From positions 47,866,909 through 47,930,908 of the forward strand of contig CM034547.1 of assembly GCA_020055645.1 (NCBI GenBank): 64,000 nt of DNA, read 5' to 3'. Below the pieces are notes generated by a model. The model was not told where the DNA came from. It saw only the letters and a program-made list of their open reading frames with translations, and ran no database searches. This DNA comes from Tomocerus qinae (Eukaryota > Arthropoda > Collembola > Entomobryomorpha > Tomoceridae). The translations under genes were made by a program, and so were the position numbers. Below, in pieces: positions 21,943 to 34,300 of this stretch. The number at the start of each line of letters is the position of its first letter. The first letter of the stretch is position 1.

Positions 21943-23528
21943 CCGACATACCGAATTTCACAGGCAATAATACTATGTTAGGATAAACGGGGGAAACGAG
22001 ATCCCGCTGTCTAAATTCAGCCGTTACAGACAGCAGTGACGAAGGTTCTTTCTGAACGAGGAAGAGAACTTGATCAAAAAAGTGGGAAATAGTTATTGAC
22101 AACGAGGAAAGTCAAGTGAAGCTAAAATTGGGACTCGTAAAGATAAGCACTTACCACAAGAAGCTCCATAAATTGAGAAACCAAAACGATCGTACGCGTA
22201 CGACCCCTCCGAAAACGAGCAGGGTATTTTCTTAATTCCTCCAGTGTCCAGGAGAAGAATCTGATAAAGTGACTCCTAGCAAGGAAACCCAACGGTGTAG
22301 AACCATGGTTAGCGGTTATCCCACGCTACACTGCACTTGAACCTAACAATATGATTCCCCCACTGGAAAATTAAAAAACCTTGTGAATAACGTCCAAAAA
22401 TACAAACCGCCCTCCCTATCCTCTTCCAGACCCAAGTGAAATGTACACTCCACCAAAGCCTGATTTGTGAACATTTATTGAGAAAGATAATAATCTATGA
22501 ATGATGAAAATCTCCTTGGAGTAGGGAAGCTAGTCGTAGCGTAGATTTGCTGGGTACTGAAATCAACAATTTTAATGCATCCAATCCCTCAACTAACAGG
22601 CAAAATTGTAAACGGAAATTTTCATAACATTTCAAAATTTGCCTAGCACATGGTGTTACATGATTGCCTAAATAATATTTATGTGTAATGAAAAGACAAA
22701 ATTATTCATGTAGTTTGTAGCTGTAGGTTTAGTGTTGAAGCGAAATAAAAGATGTACTAAAATCCTCAACAATTGCATTTGCATTGAATTCTTTAAAACT
22801 TGTGACACACGTTTAATTTAACAATAGGATGTTTGTTTATATCCGACATGAGATATATGTTTATGTAACAATCTGCTTTGGAATTCGAAGGCAATGTCAA
22901 ACGACAGATGATGACATAAATAGGTATAGTTAGATTAATGTGGTTTTGCAAATTGGTGATTCCAAAAGCTACACAAAAGACATGCACATATCTTACTTAT
23001 ATGAAGATAAGCATTTAGCAGTTCAGTTAAGTTTATTTAAATTACTTTTGGTATAGTCATTTAGTACTTTAATTATTACTTGTCTGCGCATTGCATAGGT
23101 TTTAAACAAACAGTGGGAAGATTTTTACTCCAAAAATTCACATCTAATTAGTAACCTAATAAATATTGTATATTAAACACCGGAAATTTTTATGACACAA
23201 CTCCACAAGGGCAGACTTAAAAAGGAATAATCCTACAACGCTTTATATTATGTACTACATCAATGTTTATGTTACCAAAATATATTATGTTATTACACCA
23301 AAATGGCCGAGGATTTTGAAAGAATTAATTCATGAAGCTATGAATAAATACACAACAAAATAAATTCTAAAAAATCTCGATTTTGCTCTCCCAATTTTGG
23401 ATAGGTCAATGTAAAGGGGTCTTAACCTTATACAGATGTTACACAATATCAGCATTAAATTACCTACATAGAATAATTTGTTCTAATTAGTACAGTATCA
23501 GTAAAGTACATTTTCTAAAGTACTTTAT
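21943..23528. other. Intergenic sequence without recognisable genes
   Basis: AT-rich, no protein-like frame. A perfect palindrome CGTACGCGTACG lies near 22192-22203. The right end is the 3' side of chemoreceptor gene A. Confidence 0.45.
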
Positions 23529-24797
23529 CTAAGCCAGAAGCATGTCTCTAGGGAATGCAACTAACAGCGAGAAAGTCGTATTTGAAATCCATAATAGAAA
23601 TGAGAGGACAAACATGAATTTTATAAGTTTAAGTGGCCCAAGGCGAAGCCCGAAACATCGAAAACTTCTGATTTGCCGTGACAAAATTTTGTTTTTAGTT
23701 GCAAATCTGCGCAACTTTAGCAAATAGTTACTTGAAGATTGGTAAACTCTTGCAGCACTTATCAGAATGACAAGAATGTTTAAAAGACAATTGGAAATTA
23801 GCATAGGGTAAAGGGTATACCCGGGTAGACCATAGAATACCATTGTGCCATAAAATCCAATGATACCGAAACCTCCTAAAGATATAATTATGGACGATAA
23901 CAGGAAAGGTTTAGAACTGTCATTGTAGTAAACGTTCAGAAGATACAGTTTCCGGTAAGCATCAATGTCACAATCAACGTAGCAGTTTCTGCACTGAAAA
24001 CAGAAACAATTATTAGTGCGTTCAAATCGTTTTGATAATCATATTAAAAATAACTCACTTGAGAATATTTGTCCAGTATGCCTTAACACACATGTATATG
24101 TGAAGATATAACAGTAACCACATATGGGTTGTGACATTTTCCAGAATTATAAAAAACTCGTAAAATATAAAGAAAATAAAACAAATTCCATATTTTTCAT
24201 TGTCGAATATAGACAGAGAAAATAAATGATGCTTTTCCTTCATGTCAATAAGATAAAGACTATAGGCAATGGGAATGGTGGTTATCATAATGTAACAGTA
24301 GGCGATTACCAAATAATACAGTAAATCTGCATGCACGTCACGGGAACCTAAAACACATAAGCCTTGTTAAATATGCTTTTATAGATAATAGATATGAAGG
24401 AATGTTTATGAAGGAAGTTCAGACTTTTAAGAAAATAAATACTTTGTAGTGTACTATCCGTAATTTGTAGCTGTCGAAAAAACCAAACGATTTCATGCAT
24501 TTTATAATGTATGTTTAAATGCGACGCAAGTCCCCAGCAGTACGCTATCAGAAAAACATAAATTCTGGAAAGTCGAATAAAGTCTTCAGATTTTCGATGA
24601 ACTTCTGTTAAACGAATTACTAAAAAGATGATCAGTAAAACCTTGTTCAATACTATTAGTTTCCAGATAATGAAATGTCTTCGACTTTTTGTAACCTCCA
24701 AGCGATAAGTTGGATTCCAAGTAAACGGAATAGATTTTATGAAAGTGAGAACAGTAACAATTTTACCGAAAAGTGCTAAAGTTTTATTTGTTATCAT
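23529..24797 (-). CDS. Seven-transmembrane chemoreceptor (gustatory/odorant-type), gene A
   Basis: Three exons on the minus strand join in frame: 24797-24443, 24347-24059, 23988-23529, with GT donors and AG acceptors, giving 367 residues with an ATG start and a stop. The length and pattern fit insect-type gustatory receptors, which are ligand-gated cation channels in chemosensory neurons. The protein is mostly hydrophobic helices with short charged loops. The C-terminal part contains 'FGLRLGPLKLIKF' followed by 'NTTFSLLVAF', positioned like the TM7 region where gustatory receptors usually carry a TYhhhhhQF-like motif. Intron phases are 1 and 2. It is a tandem duplicate of gene B, in the same orientation and with the same intron positions. 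The ligand is unknown. The second donor and third acceptor were chosen because only they keep the frame. Confidence 0.75.
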
Positions 24798-26431
24798 TTT
24801 TGAAACTGGTGAATATATACTACTGTATGGTTAGAATATAATTGGGAAATGAACTTAGAACTTTATTTGTTTTGGTATCTCGTATTGCTGGTCTATATAT
24901 ATGCTTGGTCTGTTTGGAAAATTTTTTTTGCATTTTAATGAGATGATACAATTTCCATTTATCTATTATCCAACCACTCCCGTGGTCTATATCTGGATCC
25001 TATGCAGACATACTAAAAGTTTCCAAGCAGGAATTAAATAAACACAGACTAATGCTATATTGCAGCGAAATTAGTCACTTAGTCATATAGTCACTTAGTA
25101 GATCAAATTTTAAATATCTCTCCGAAAACTAGGGAAAGTGCATGTGCATTTATATGCTACAACTACCACCACAATGCTCCAATGACTATTCATCGTTGTT
25201 TCAATATTTTATTAACATAACAAGGGAAACCATTTGCACACTGAATTTAGAAGGTAACATTTATTTCCATTTTTCTCTATTCGGCTATGTATACGTATAA
25301 ATCTACTCGAGATAATTTTATGGTTCATTTAATTTTAGTTTTGGATCTTACTAATCGTAATTAGAGCATAGAATTTATGGCTTTTATGGAAATTAAAAAC
25401 GATTTTGAGGACCAAATCCAAGACAAAAATGTTTTTTTCAAACAAAATGTGACTTTTAAGTCAAAATTCGGCCTTTTCGGACATCGCCTCTGAAAGTTAT
25501 CATTTTTATAGAGCTTTTGCGTCTATATTTGAACTTATGAAACATGTACGGGTTGTCGGGTTGTAGTATCATAATAAAAAAGCTGATTATACCAGTGCAC
25601 ATTGGTGGGGTGGCGTTCAATAACTTACATAAAAGGGTTCCTTTGTAAGGGTTTACCAAACAAAATAAATTTTATATAATTGTTTGTGTAGTTAATTCCA
25701 AATCGAAGAATAGGTCAACTGTTTATTTATAACGTAACTAGAAGCCCTTCCCCAACGTAGTTAATTCAATTAGTGCGAAAGTAACCAACACTCTTGAGAC
25801 TTATTAGGAAATATTTATCAAATGCAGAGAAGGAGAGGTATCCTTTCCATATGTATGATATGGATCATGGGTGGATGGGTTCATATATCTTGGCATGGAT
25901 GGGAGAAATTCAACCATATAATGCATTATTACGATACAAACTAAATTAAATAAAATGCATAGTATAAGTGCTCCAATCGTTTTAATCGGAGATATAATGG
26001 TGAGTCAAAACACAAATATAGTGTTTGTTCAACAATTTGACAAATGCCGACAGATCGGCACTGTCTTGCTTATTTAGCACTACTTTAGGTAAGTCTTGTA
26101 ACAAATTATGCAAAAAGTAACTACATTCGCTGATAACAAATGTCTGCTCACTTTTGAATTTTTTATTAGAAAGCTGTTACTATAATTGCAAACCAAATAG
26201 CACTGGTATATTATATTTTTGCTTAGCAGACATATTTATAGAACGAGACAGTCATAATCGTAGTTAACTAATTTAATTCTTGGTTTTATACATATACAGA
26301 TGCACATAATACATAATATACATAAACATACGAACCTATTACATACATACGTATTCTATGGGCATAATGGTACAAAGGCATAAGAGCCTCAGGTATGTTG
26401 ATTTAACAAGCACAGGGCATCTAATTTGGAT
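24798..26431. other. Intergenic spacer between the chemoreceptor genes
   Basis: About 1.6 kb, AT-rich. It should hold the promoter of gene A and the 3' end of gene B. No other coding signal was found. Confidence 0.45.
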
Positions 26432-27733
26432 TTAATGTATCGAATCTTGACTAAATGCTACTAGAAAAGATATAGTATAATTACATATTGCCATATACCA
26501 CAATGGAATGGACAGGTAGGTTACTGCGTCTATGTAGGCTAGGCGAATACCGAAAGGTTGCAGACTGTTTATTTCCCTTCGGGTAGAAGATAGAGCTTCA
26601 GCAGATATTCTTTTCATTTTCAAAAAATATAATTCTGACGTTTTATGTACATCTGAGGCTTGCATAAGCAACAAAGTCACGTAAACAACACAATTGCTAC
26701 CACACAAAGGGTAAACTATGTATGCAGTAAAGGAAATTTTATCGTAAAATCGCATAGAGGCGAAAGTTGCAAAAACAGTGATTATTCCAAAAACACATAC
26801 TGTGGTTGGGAATGAGGTGTAATTCGATGAATAGTTAAAGTAGATATTGAGTAAGTAAAATCGACGATATTCCTTTATCTGCTTGGTTATTCCCCGATAA
26901 ACAAGTCTGAAAATTGTGTAAAACATCGTTATTAAATAATAATTACTAATATTTCAGTTTCAAGTAAAGAATTTCAAAAGAAATATTCATTAACTGTATA
27001 TTTTTGATCCAAAAGGTAGATACAAGCATGTAGATTTGCATATATAAGATGTACCACACGATAGGCCAGCATGCAACAGTTTTGGACATCACTTCAAACA
27101 GTATGAAAACAAAAAACAGCCATGGACTGGAATTTTTGTTGTTCATGATGGAATAAAAGTACTGTGTTTCATGAGGAGTAAGCATGAACACCGCCGTGAA
27201 TAGTAGTACTTCGATCATAAGCACGTATGGATAACACAATAGCATCAATTTGAGAATTGCTGGACAATGCAATTGTATTCGGTTTTTTGATCTCCGTTTC
27301 AAGTATTCTGGAAAACAAAACAGTTCGCATAAATAAAAGTGTGAATGTATAAAATGCATAAAATAACATTACCAGTCATTTCAAAATTCATTCGAGTCAT
27401 TTCTCTGAAAAGCCAGACCATATCTCGTTGATTCCGGAATAAGTTCCAATGTATCAGAACAGACCAGACATATACAACCCCCCACAGAAACACTAAAGTC
27501 AGTTGGGGGATATTCTTAGGCTCCCGTTGCAGTTCTTGAGGTAGCCTGTAACATTCGTATAAGATGTATAAAACCAAATGCAGGAAATATAACTTCCATA
27601 TTACTAACTGAATCTTTGATTTTGAAATCGACAGCTGCAATTCTGGTTTGCTCCATGAAAAAGGAAAAATATTGAATGCTGCAAGAAGATGTACTATTTG
27701 ACCAATTTGGCGAACTTCCCTTAAGGTGAGCAT
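26432..27733 (-). CDS. Seven-transmembrane chemoreceptor (gustatory/odorant-type), gene B
   Basis: Three minus-strand exons: 27733-27373, 27307-26995, 26906-26432. They join without a frame break into 382 residues, starting at an ATG and ending at a stop, with donors GTAATG and GTTAAT and acceptors after TTTCCAG and TTTTCAG. The predicted protein has repeated hydrophobic helices and ends with 'FGIRLAYIDAVTYL' and 'ISFLVAF', matching the end of gene A. The N-terminal motif 'FSWSKPELQL' corresponds to 'FTWNPTYRLE' in A. Intron positions and phases (1, 2) are the same in both. The genes are diverged outside these motifs, as expected for a fast-evolving receptor family. Expected site: dendrite membrane of chemosensory neurons. 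The ligand is unknown. Confidence 0.75.
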
Positions 27734-30700
27734 CGTTTTGCTGAATGAGTGTAGTTAGTGCCATTGTCCTTAGTCTACAGTAAACCATCATGTTATTCAA
27801 CCAGTTCTTTGGAAAACCAATGACTAATGGTATAATTATTAGTTACTATTTGCGCTTTATTAAATCATGGAAAAATTTATTTACCAAATTAGAATACTGG
27901 TGCCAGTGAAGCCTCCCTCGCAGCTAAATTAATAATTGGCAAAATTATGCTATGAAATATGCAAGGTGTAATTTTGCCTTTGAAAATAGTCTTGTCTTGA
28001 AATTCAGTAAATATGCCTTAAGTGGCTGTATTTTAAATTTCGACCTTGAATGCTAAGATTTTACCTTGGATCCGTTGTCTATTTCAAAGATAACGATCAG
28101 GAGGCTTATTTGTTGCACCTGCTTTAAAAGATTTTGCACATCAAGATTTTTCACGTTTCATGGTGAGACGTTATGAATCTATATATCATTCAAAACGGTC
28201 ATATCGTCTAAATGAAACAATTATTTAGATCTCATCTCATTTAGATTTCATCTCATAGATTGGAAATCTCATCAGTAGCAATTTGACAATAGTAAAAAAT
28301 AAATAATGCACATACAACTTTAAATGTAACTATTTCTCAAAGACCGGTCACCCCTCTGGTGTTAATAAATGTTGATACTTGGAATTCCAATTATTATATT
28401 AAAGAACTTCAGAACAGAGTTACTACATTGGGGAATTATTCATAAGGGCATTGACAAAATGATAAATCGACAGCCCAACTACTCGGTAGTAACAATGAGT
28501 GTTTTCCAATATATAGACCGTTGAGCGTTGCAAGATTTAGTACAATTACTAGCTATATACCCATTGTGTAATTACATCCTAAATGAATACGGCAGTCAAT
28601 TACTAAGTAAATGATTGTAAGTTTTATCCAAATTGGATCAAGTCCCGACATTTGATTTAATAACAAGTGTAAGTGATGTTTGTATAGGGATATAAATTAG
28701 CTATTACATAGCTGATGACGGTTTGGAACTTGATGGTTTATTATATTGTTCTAAAATGCCATTTTCGTAGATGAATTTCTGATTAGAAGTAGTGTTTCGC
28801 GTTAACCATTTTACATCTATAGGTGGTTTGTAAAATTCATTGATATTAAACTAGCTGTATTCTAAAAACCAGCTGAACTACTAGTTACATTATGAATTTA
28901 TGATACATGTTTGGAATGATACATCCTATCTGTATTTGGCTGGTTGGGTACAAGTGTTAGTATTACATTTAGTATACCAAAACCATAATGCAGCTGAATC
29001 TTTAATATGCTTCTGGAGTTCATTTATTATAATACATGCATGCTGCAAGCAGCAGAATTATTTCAATATTTAGACACATGTGTTAAGCATATGTCTATAA
29101 CATTGATTCGACAAGTGACACAATTCATTCTACACAGATTTAACTGGACCAGAACAATGAATAATGTAGTATCGCTTTAAAGACTATATCCACTGCCAAA
29201 CCTATATAATACTAATTTAATTACTCGACCTCGCTATGTACAAGCTCATAGTTAAAATACCTGCAACGAAAATGTACAGCTAAAATACAGCAGAAGTCAT
29301 TGGAATTTGGAATGGCACCACATTTTGCTTATAATAGACTTCTAATTGATTTTATGTTCTAATTTTTACTCTTTTTAACGAAGGGTGACGACTTGGTTAT
29401 TCCTGCGAGTGACATATTTACAATTTCCTGAAAAATTATCAGTACTTGTCTAAAGCTGGTCGTTGGCCTAGTCCAAGATTACTATCTGGTGAACTTAGAC
29501 ATTAAGTACAACATAGAATTGCAAAAATGATGCCAATAGTAGTCTGTAATGCTTTAGCTTGTAAATCACAAAATGAGATATACCATTATTCAAGTGGAAC
29601 AGGTGCTGTACATACATAGAAATACACATTACAATAGTATTTACAGTATAATAATGCATTAGATACTTGGGATATATCGTGTAAATGTCACATGAGTAGT
29701 TTCAATTCAAGAGGAACATATAAATAATTAGAGTAGAATATCATATTGAGATTGGTTGTGTGCGTCACGAAGACTCAGTCATAAGTGCCGTTACTTAATC
29801 AAAACTAGCATGCTGGATATTTAACGATTTATTGATTCAAAATAAAATCGTTTACTACTATCCTCAATTAAGTAGCTACTGCTACTTCATAATTTTACGC
29901 TAGTCATGTCTGTCTCCCTATTTTAACAAAAATAATTGTGCCGATGTTGACATCGATGACATTGGCAAATGTTTTGTAAGCATCTAGCATAGAAACATTG
30001 CCAAAAGGTCAAAATAGCTTATGCTGAAGTCATTTAAAAGTTATCAATTTGGGAAGCAATAAGAATGATTCAGTTTGAATTTGATTATCTAAAGATTAGA
30101 GTTGATAAGGGATTCAGCTTACAATTATTGTTGTTCACAAACTATTGCGATGCAATATAATGTATATCCTACATCAGCAAACCCTAAAGTATTTAATTCG
30201 TAGCACTTGAATTATAACTTTGCAAAATAAGTATATGACAGTCCATGATAGTTAGGCAAATTAGATTATGAGCACGCATAGGCATAGTTCCTCTTGATTA
30301 GGTATAGAGTTTCTCTTGATTAGGTATAGATGATTTACTACAAAAATGTCCTTTTGTATACTAAAGTTTTAACGTAAATCATAATATCGTTTATTAAATT
30401 ACAAACTTATGTCCAGACAAAATTGATTTTGAAAGATTAATGACACTGACACAGCAGTAAATAAGTAAACTTATACTATGTAATTAAAATGACAAATATG
30501 AATAGATATCGTCCTCATCTACTGCATTAAAATGGCACCATTAATTACAGGTGAGACCTAATATTTATTATTCCATAAAAGCAGTCAGTCAATTAATACT
30601 AGGCTCCAGTCTGTAACAATTATAACAAAGTCAGTTGGGAATAGCACCCATTAACAAAATTGGCAATATTTGTGCTTTGAGATGATTTTCAGTTAGCTTG

Positions 30701-31001
30701 GTTAAGTATCATAACTCCTTTCCGATTTGAGATTTGATTAAGCTTGCTCTGTAATCAATCGAAGAGCAATTAACTATATTTAGGCTACTAAAGCTAACTG
30801 TCTAACTCTTACAACAAACTACCATTAGGTTATCTGTACGTACTTTATGACTTGATATCATTTAATATCTCTATTGTTTAATTATCACTGCTGAACAGTA
30901 TAACTGTTTCGTTTATAGTAAAAACATTTTCATTTTGGTATATCGATATAGGTCACAGATTCATATACTTATACATACAAAGTCCACTAATCTTCTAGGT
31001 T
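27734..31001. other. AT-rich intergenic sequence
   Basis: More than 3 kb with no protein-like frame. A 22-base near-repeat (CTCTTGATTAGGTATAGA) occurs twice near 30290-30330. The left end should hold the promoter of chemoreceptor gene B. Confidence 0.45.
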
Positions 31002-31384
31002 TTACAAATTTTTTGACTCAATAACATTATTTGTAAGTGATTGTCTTTGTTTCGATTTATAATAGACATATGACTGATTATTATTAAACGTGATAGGAGA
31101 TCTGTCAATGATTTCAATGATAATAATTCCTAGAGCAAATATTCCATGCATTAGATAAAATATTACGATTCCCATTAAAATGACTGTAACAAGTGCCAGA
31201 ACCATCGATCCAAAAGCGAGTGACGCGTCAGCAACTGCTAGAAGTATCTATATAAATCACAATGACAGTACATTTTAGTTAATGAATATTAAAGGGAATA
31301 ATATCATGTAGAAAAGAAAAAAATTTCTATGCAGATGGAAGTAATATCTACCTTGTTAAAAGTAAGGTTTAATTCGGTATCCAT
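31002..31384 (-). CDS. Possible small two-exon membrane protein (92 residues)
   Basis: Exon 1 (31384-31352) would be 11 codons from an ATG to an AAG followed by the donor GTAGAT. Exon 2 (31247-31002) follows an acceptor TATATAG and runs to a stop. They join in phase 0. The product has a short polar N-terminus, a long hydrophobic stretch of about 40-45 residues (one long or two short helices, 'LVTVILMGIVIFYLMHGIF' and following isoleucines), then a polar, basic tail. I recognise no family. The acceptor lacks a strong pyrimidine tract, so this could be chance in AT-rich DNA. Confidence 0.3.
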
Positions 31385-34300
31385 TTTGTCTTGAATTGTT
31401 TGTTTAAAAACACATTTGAAATAGATTCTCCGCTGCTTACAGGTTGTAAACTAAAAGTGAACTACCTAGTAAAATTCATAGAACTTCAATTGAAATCACT
31501 TGCAAAGAAGATTGAGAGTGAGGTCCCGTGTTGGCCTTGTAATGCTAGAGCAATAAATGTGCAGAATAGGTAACTCTTAAGGCAACTCACTTTTTATACT
31601 GCTTTTGCAATTAGCATTGCTTATTCTTGGTTTGGCAGTGAAGAAATAATGCGGCGATTGTGGTGTATGAATGTATTCTTGTTTTCAAAGCTAACAGAGT
31701 GAGTGCCTCTCTGCTATTCTGACCGGTTATCCTTAACATGTGCGATGTATATAATTCATCTGTAGCATTAGCGATATCAGTGTTGCATATACTAGTCGAG
31801 TGTCCATGAGCATGTAATATATTCTAAGTATTATTGACTGTCATCAGTGCAGACGGTTTAGTTTCAATTTCATACAGACAGTCAAAGTACATGGACACCA
31901 ACACGCGCACACAAATGTAAAAATATCAAAAATAGACACACATTGCAGGACAGTACTAAAGCAATCTTACATTCGTTTGCATTACATTACCTTGCATTTA
32001 TACCGAAAATATACATACAAAATCTGTTGTTGTATTTCATCCCAATATATTATCTTTGCCATTCTAAGAATAAATTACTGATCCATTGTAATCAGTAATT
32101 CAGTTTAATAAATATTTTGACATTTAGTTTACCTTTTCCCTAGAGATTAAAATTATAAATGCGCAATTTCTGACAAAGGCAGAATGTCATTTCTGTATAT
32201 AGATGTGTGAATAAATGAATAAAAGTTTTAGAATTGTAGTAAATTCTCATACTATGATAAATAAATTGAGTGCTACTACACTACTCTTTAAACTACACTA
32301 AAATGAGGATAGTAGTAAATGGGAAGCGGCGTGAGTTGGAAATGTTAGTATTTATCCATGTTGTGTAAGCATAGCAAGCACGAAGCAAATTGCGGCAGAT
32401 AAGAAATTATTGTACGGAGGTCAACGAGTCACACTGTTGATGAACTCTGGACTCCAGTCTGAGAGTTTTACTCGTTCTCATTGGATATGACTTATCAAAA
32501 CGAGGGAAGATATGTTTGCAATGGAGCAAAGATAGACAGATTGCAACTTTGCATTCTCACAAAAGAAACCACATCTATTTATTACGAAGCAAGAAAGGGG
32601 TAGGGTTAGTCAAGTTATCTAACACTATGTAAAAGGTAAGCACATGAAGGTTATTAAAGACTTTGTTGTATGTAGGAGGACAACTCTCCAGTTTCGACCA
32701 GAATTTATCTTAAACTCACAGGATGTCACAATTATTTGAACGATAAGAATCGTAACCAATTTATAAACCACATCAGACTTTGTAGTTTATTGCGATGCTT
32801 TCTGCTCTGCTTATTTAATACAAAGCTTTGAAATTATTTTATGTTTACCTATAAGAATGGTGCAATGCAGACAATACTGTTATAAGGAACAGATTTTGTA
32901 TTAATGAAATACGCTATCTAGTACTTAAACAAACACGATGCGAAAGGTAAGTAATCAGTGATTAGTGTAAAACTCGGATATATCAACAGATTAGTTTTTC
33001 ATTTGTATTTATTTAACTTTTGCACATGAAATAATTAATCAATTTGACGAATGAGGTATGACGTTGTAAGTTGCAACCATTATGTGATCATGGTATGGTT
33101 TTTGTTAAATTGAAAGTAAGACAAATCGAAGAATTGACAATACATTCAATAGGAATAGGAAGGCTGACATCCACATACGTAATTATATTTACCACTCATT
33201 TTTACTTACAATGTTATAGATATTCAAGATTCAAGACAAGATTTGAACGCATAGCACAATTGTTTCTCTCTACTACAAAATCATACCATTATGAACTATA
33301 AAATGAATTAGATGTAATTATAATATTGTAAATATGGATCCATTTAGATATATACGGCTATATATAATATGCATATTGTACACTATAATTTATAAGATCT
33401 TGTTTACACATTTCTCTTGCGATGCATGCACGGAAAAAAGTAAAGGAGGTACACCAAATTGTATTCTCTTCCTCATACAGTTAATACAATATCAATGGGA
33501 ACATTTCATCTCCCCGAGAATACTCAGTTTGAAGCAATAATTTTCTGTGTGAAATTCATCATAGTATATTACGATGTCGCTAATGTACAGATAAATGAAG
33601 TTCTTTTTAGTTGTATAAGTAATCTACAGGTTAGGAATAGGAGGACGAAAATCAACATTGCACATTTCCAGTTTGCAGCTAAATAGTACAGGAATTTCAC
33701 AGAGATTAGTACGCTTGGAATATTTAATTAATGAAATGAGACAAAATAAATTATACCACGAGCACTATTACCTCTAGTAATTATCTACATAGAGTTTTAA
33801 AGTTCTGTTACCTAATTTTGATACATTTTATGTCGGTATTATGTACTCTTATAGAATAATCATTTACATTACATGTGTGTTCGATAATTTGATATATTTT
33901 TGTAGGTAGGTACCCATCAACTCCAACCCCGTTACTATTAATATATTTGTCTATGTAAACATGTGTGAACTTATAAATGTTCAAACACTATAAATGGAAT
34001 ATTTTTGGTTTTAATTAATAAAAAAATTTAATTGGGTTTAAAAAAAAGTAGATAGATAGAATAATATAGTTGAATTAATTTTAATTGAATATCCAATTTT
34101 ACCCTAAGTCTGCGACTACAATATGAATATATCCCACTATTAACAAAAAGGGATAAAAATATCAAATCTTAGCAAACACATACACCAAAGTACTTAATCG
34201 GGCATTTTAGCATATTACTTATTATAGTTATCATTTTGCTATCAGTACTAAGGTAATCTTCATGCATTGATAGAAGATGCGCTAAAGAAAACCCATTCAT

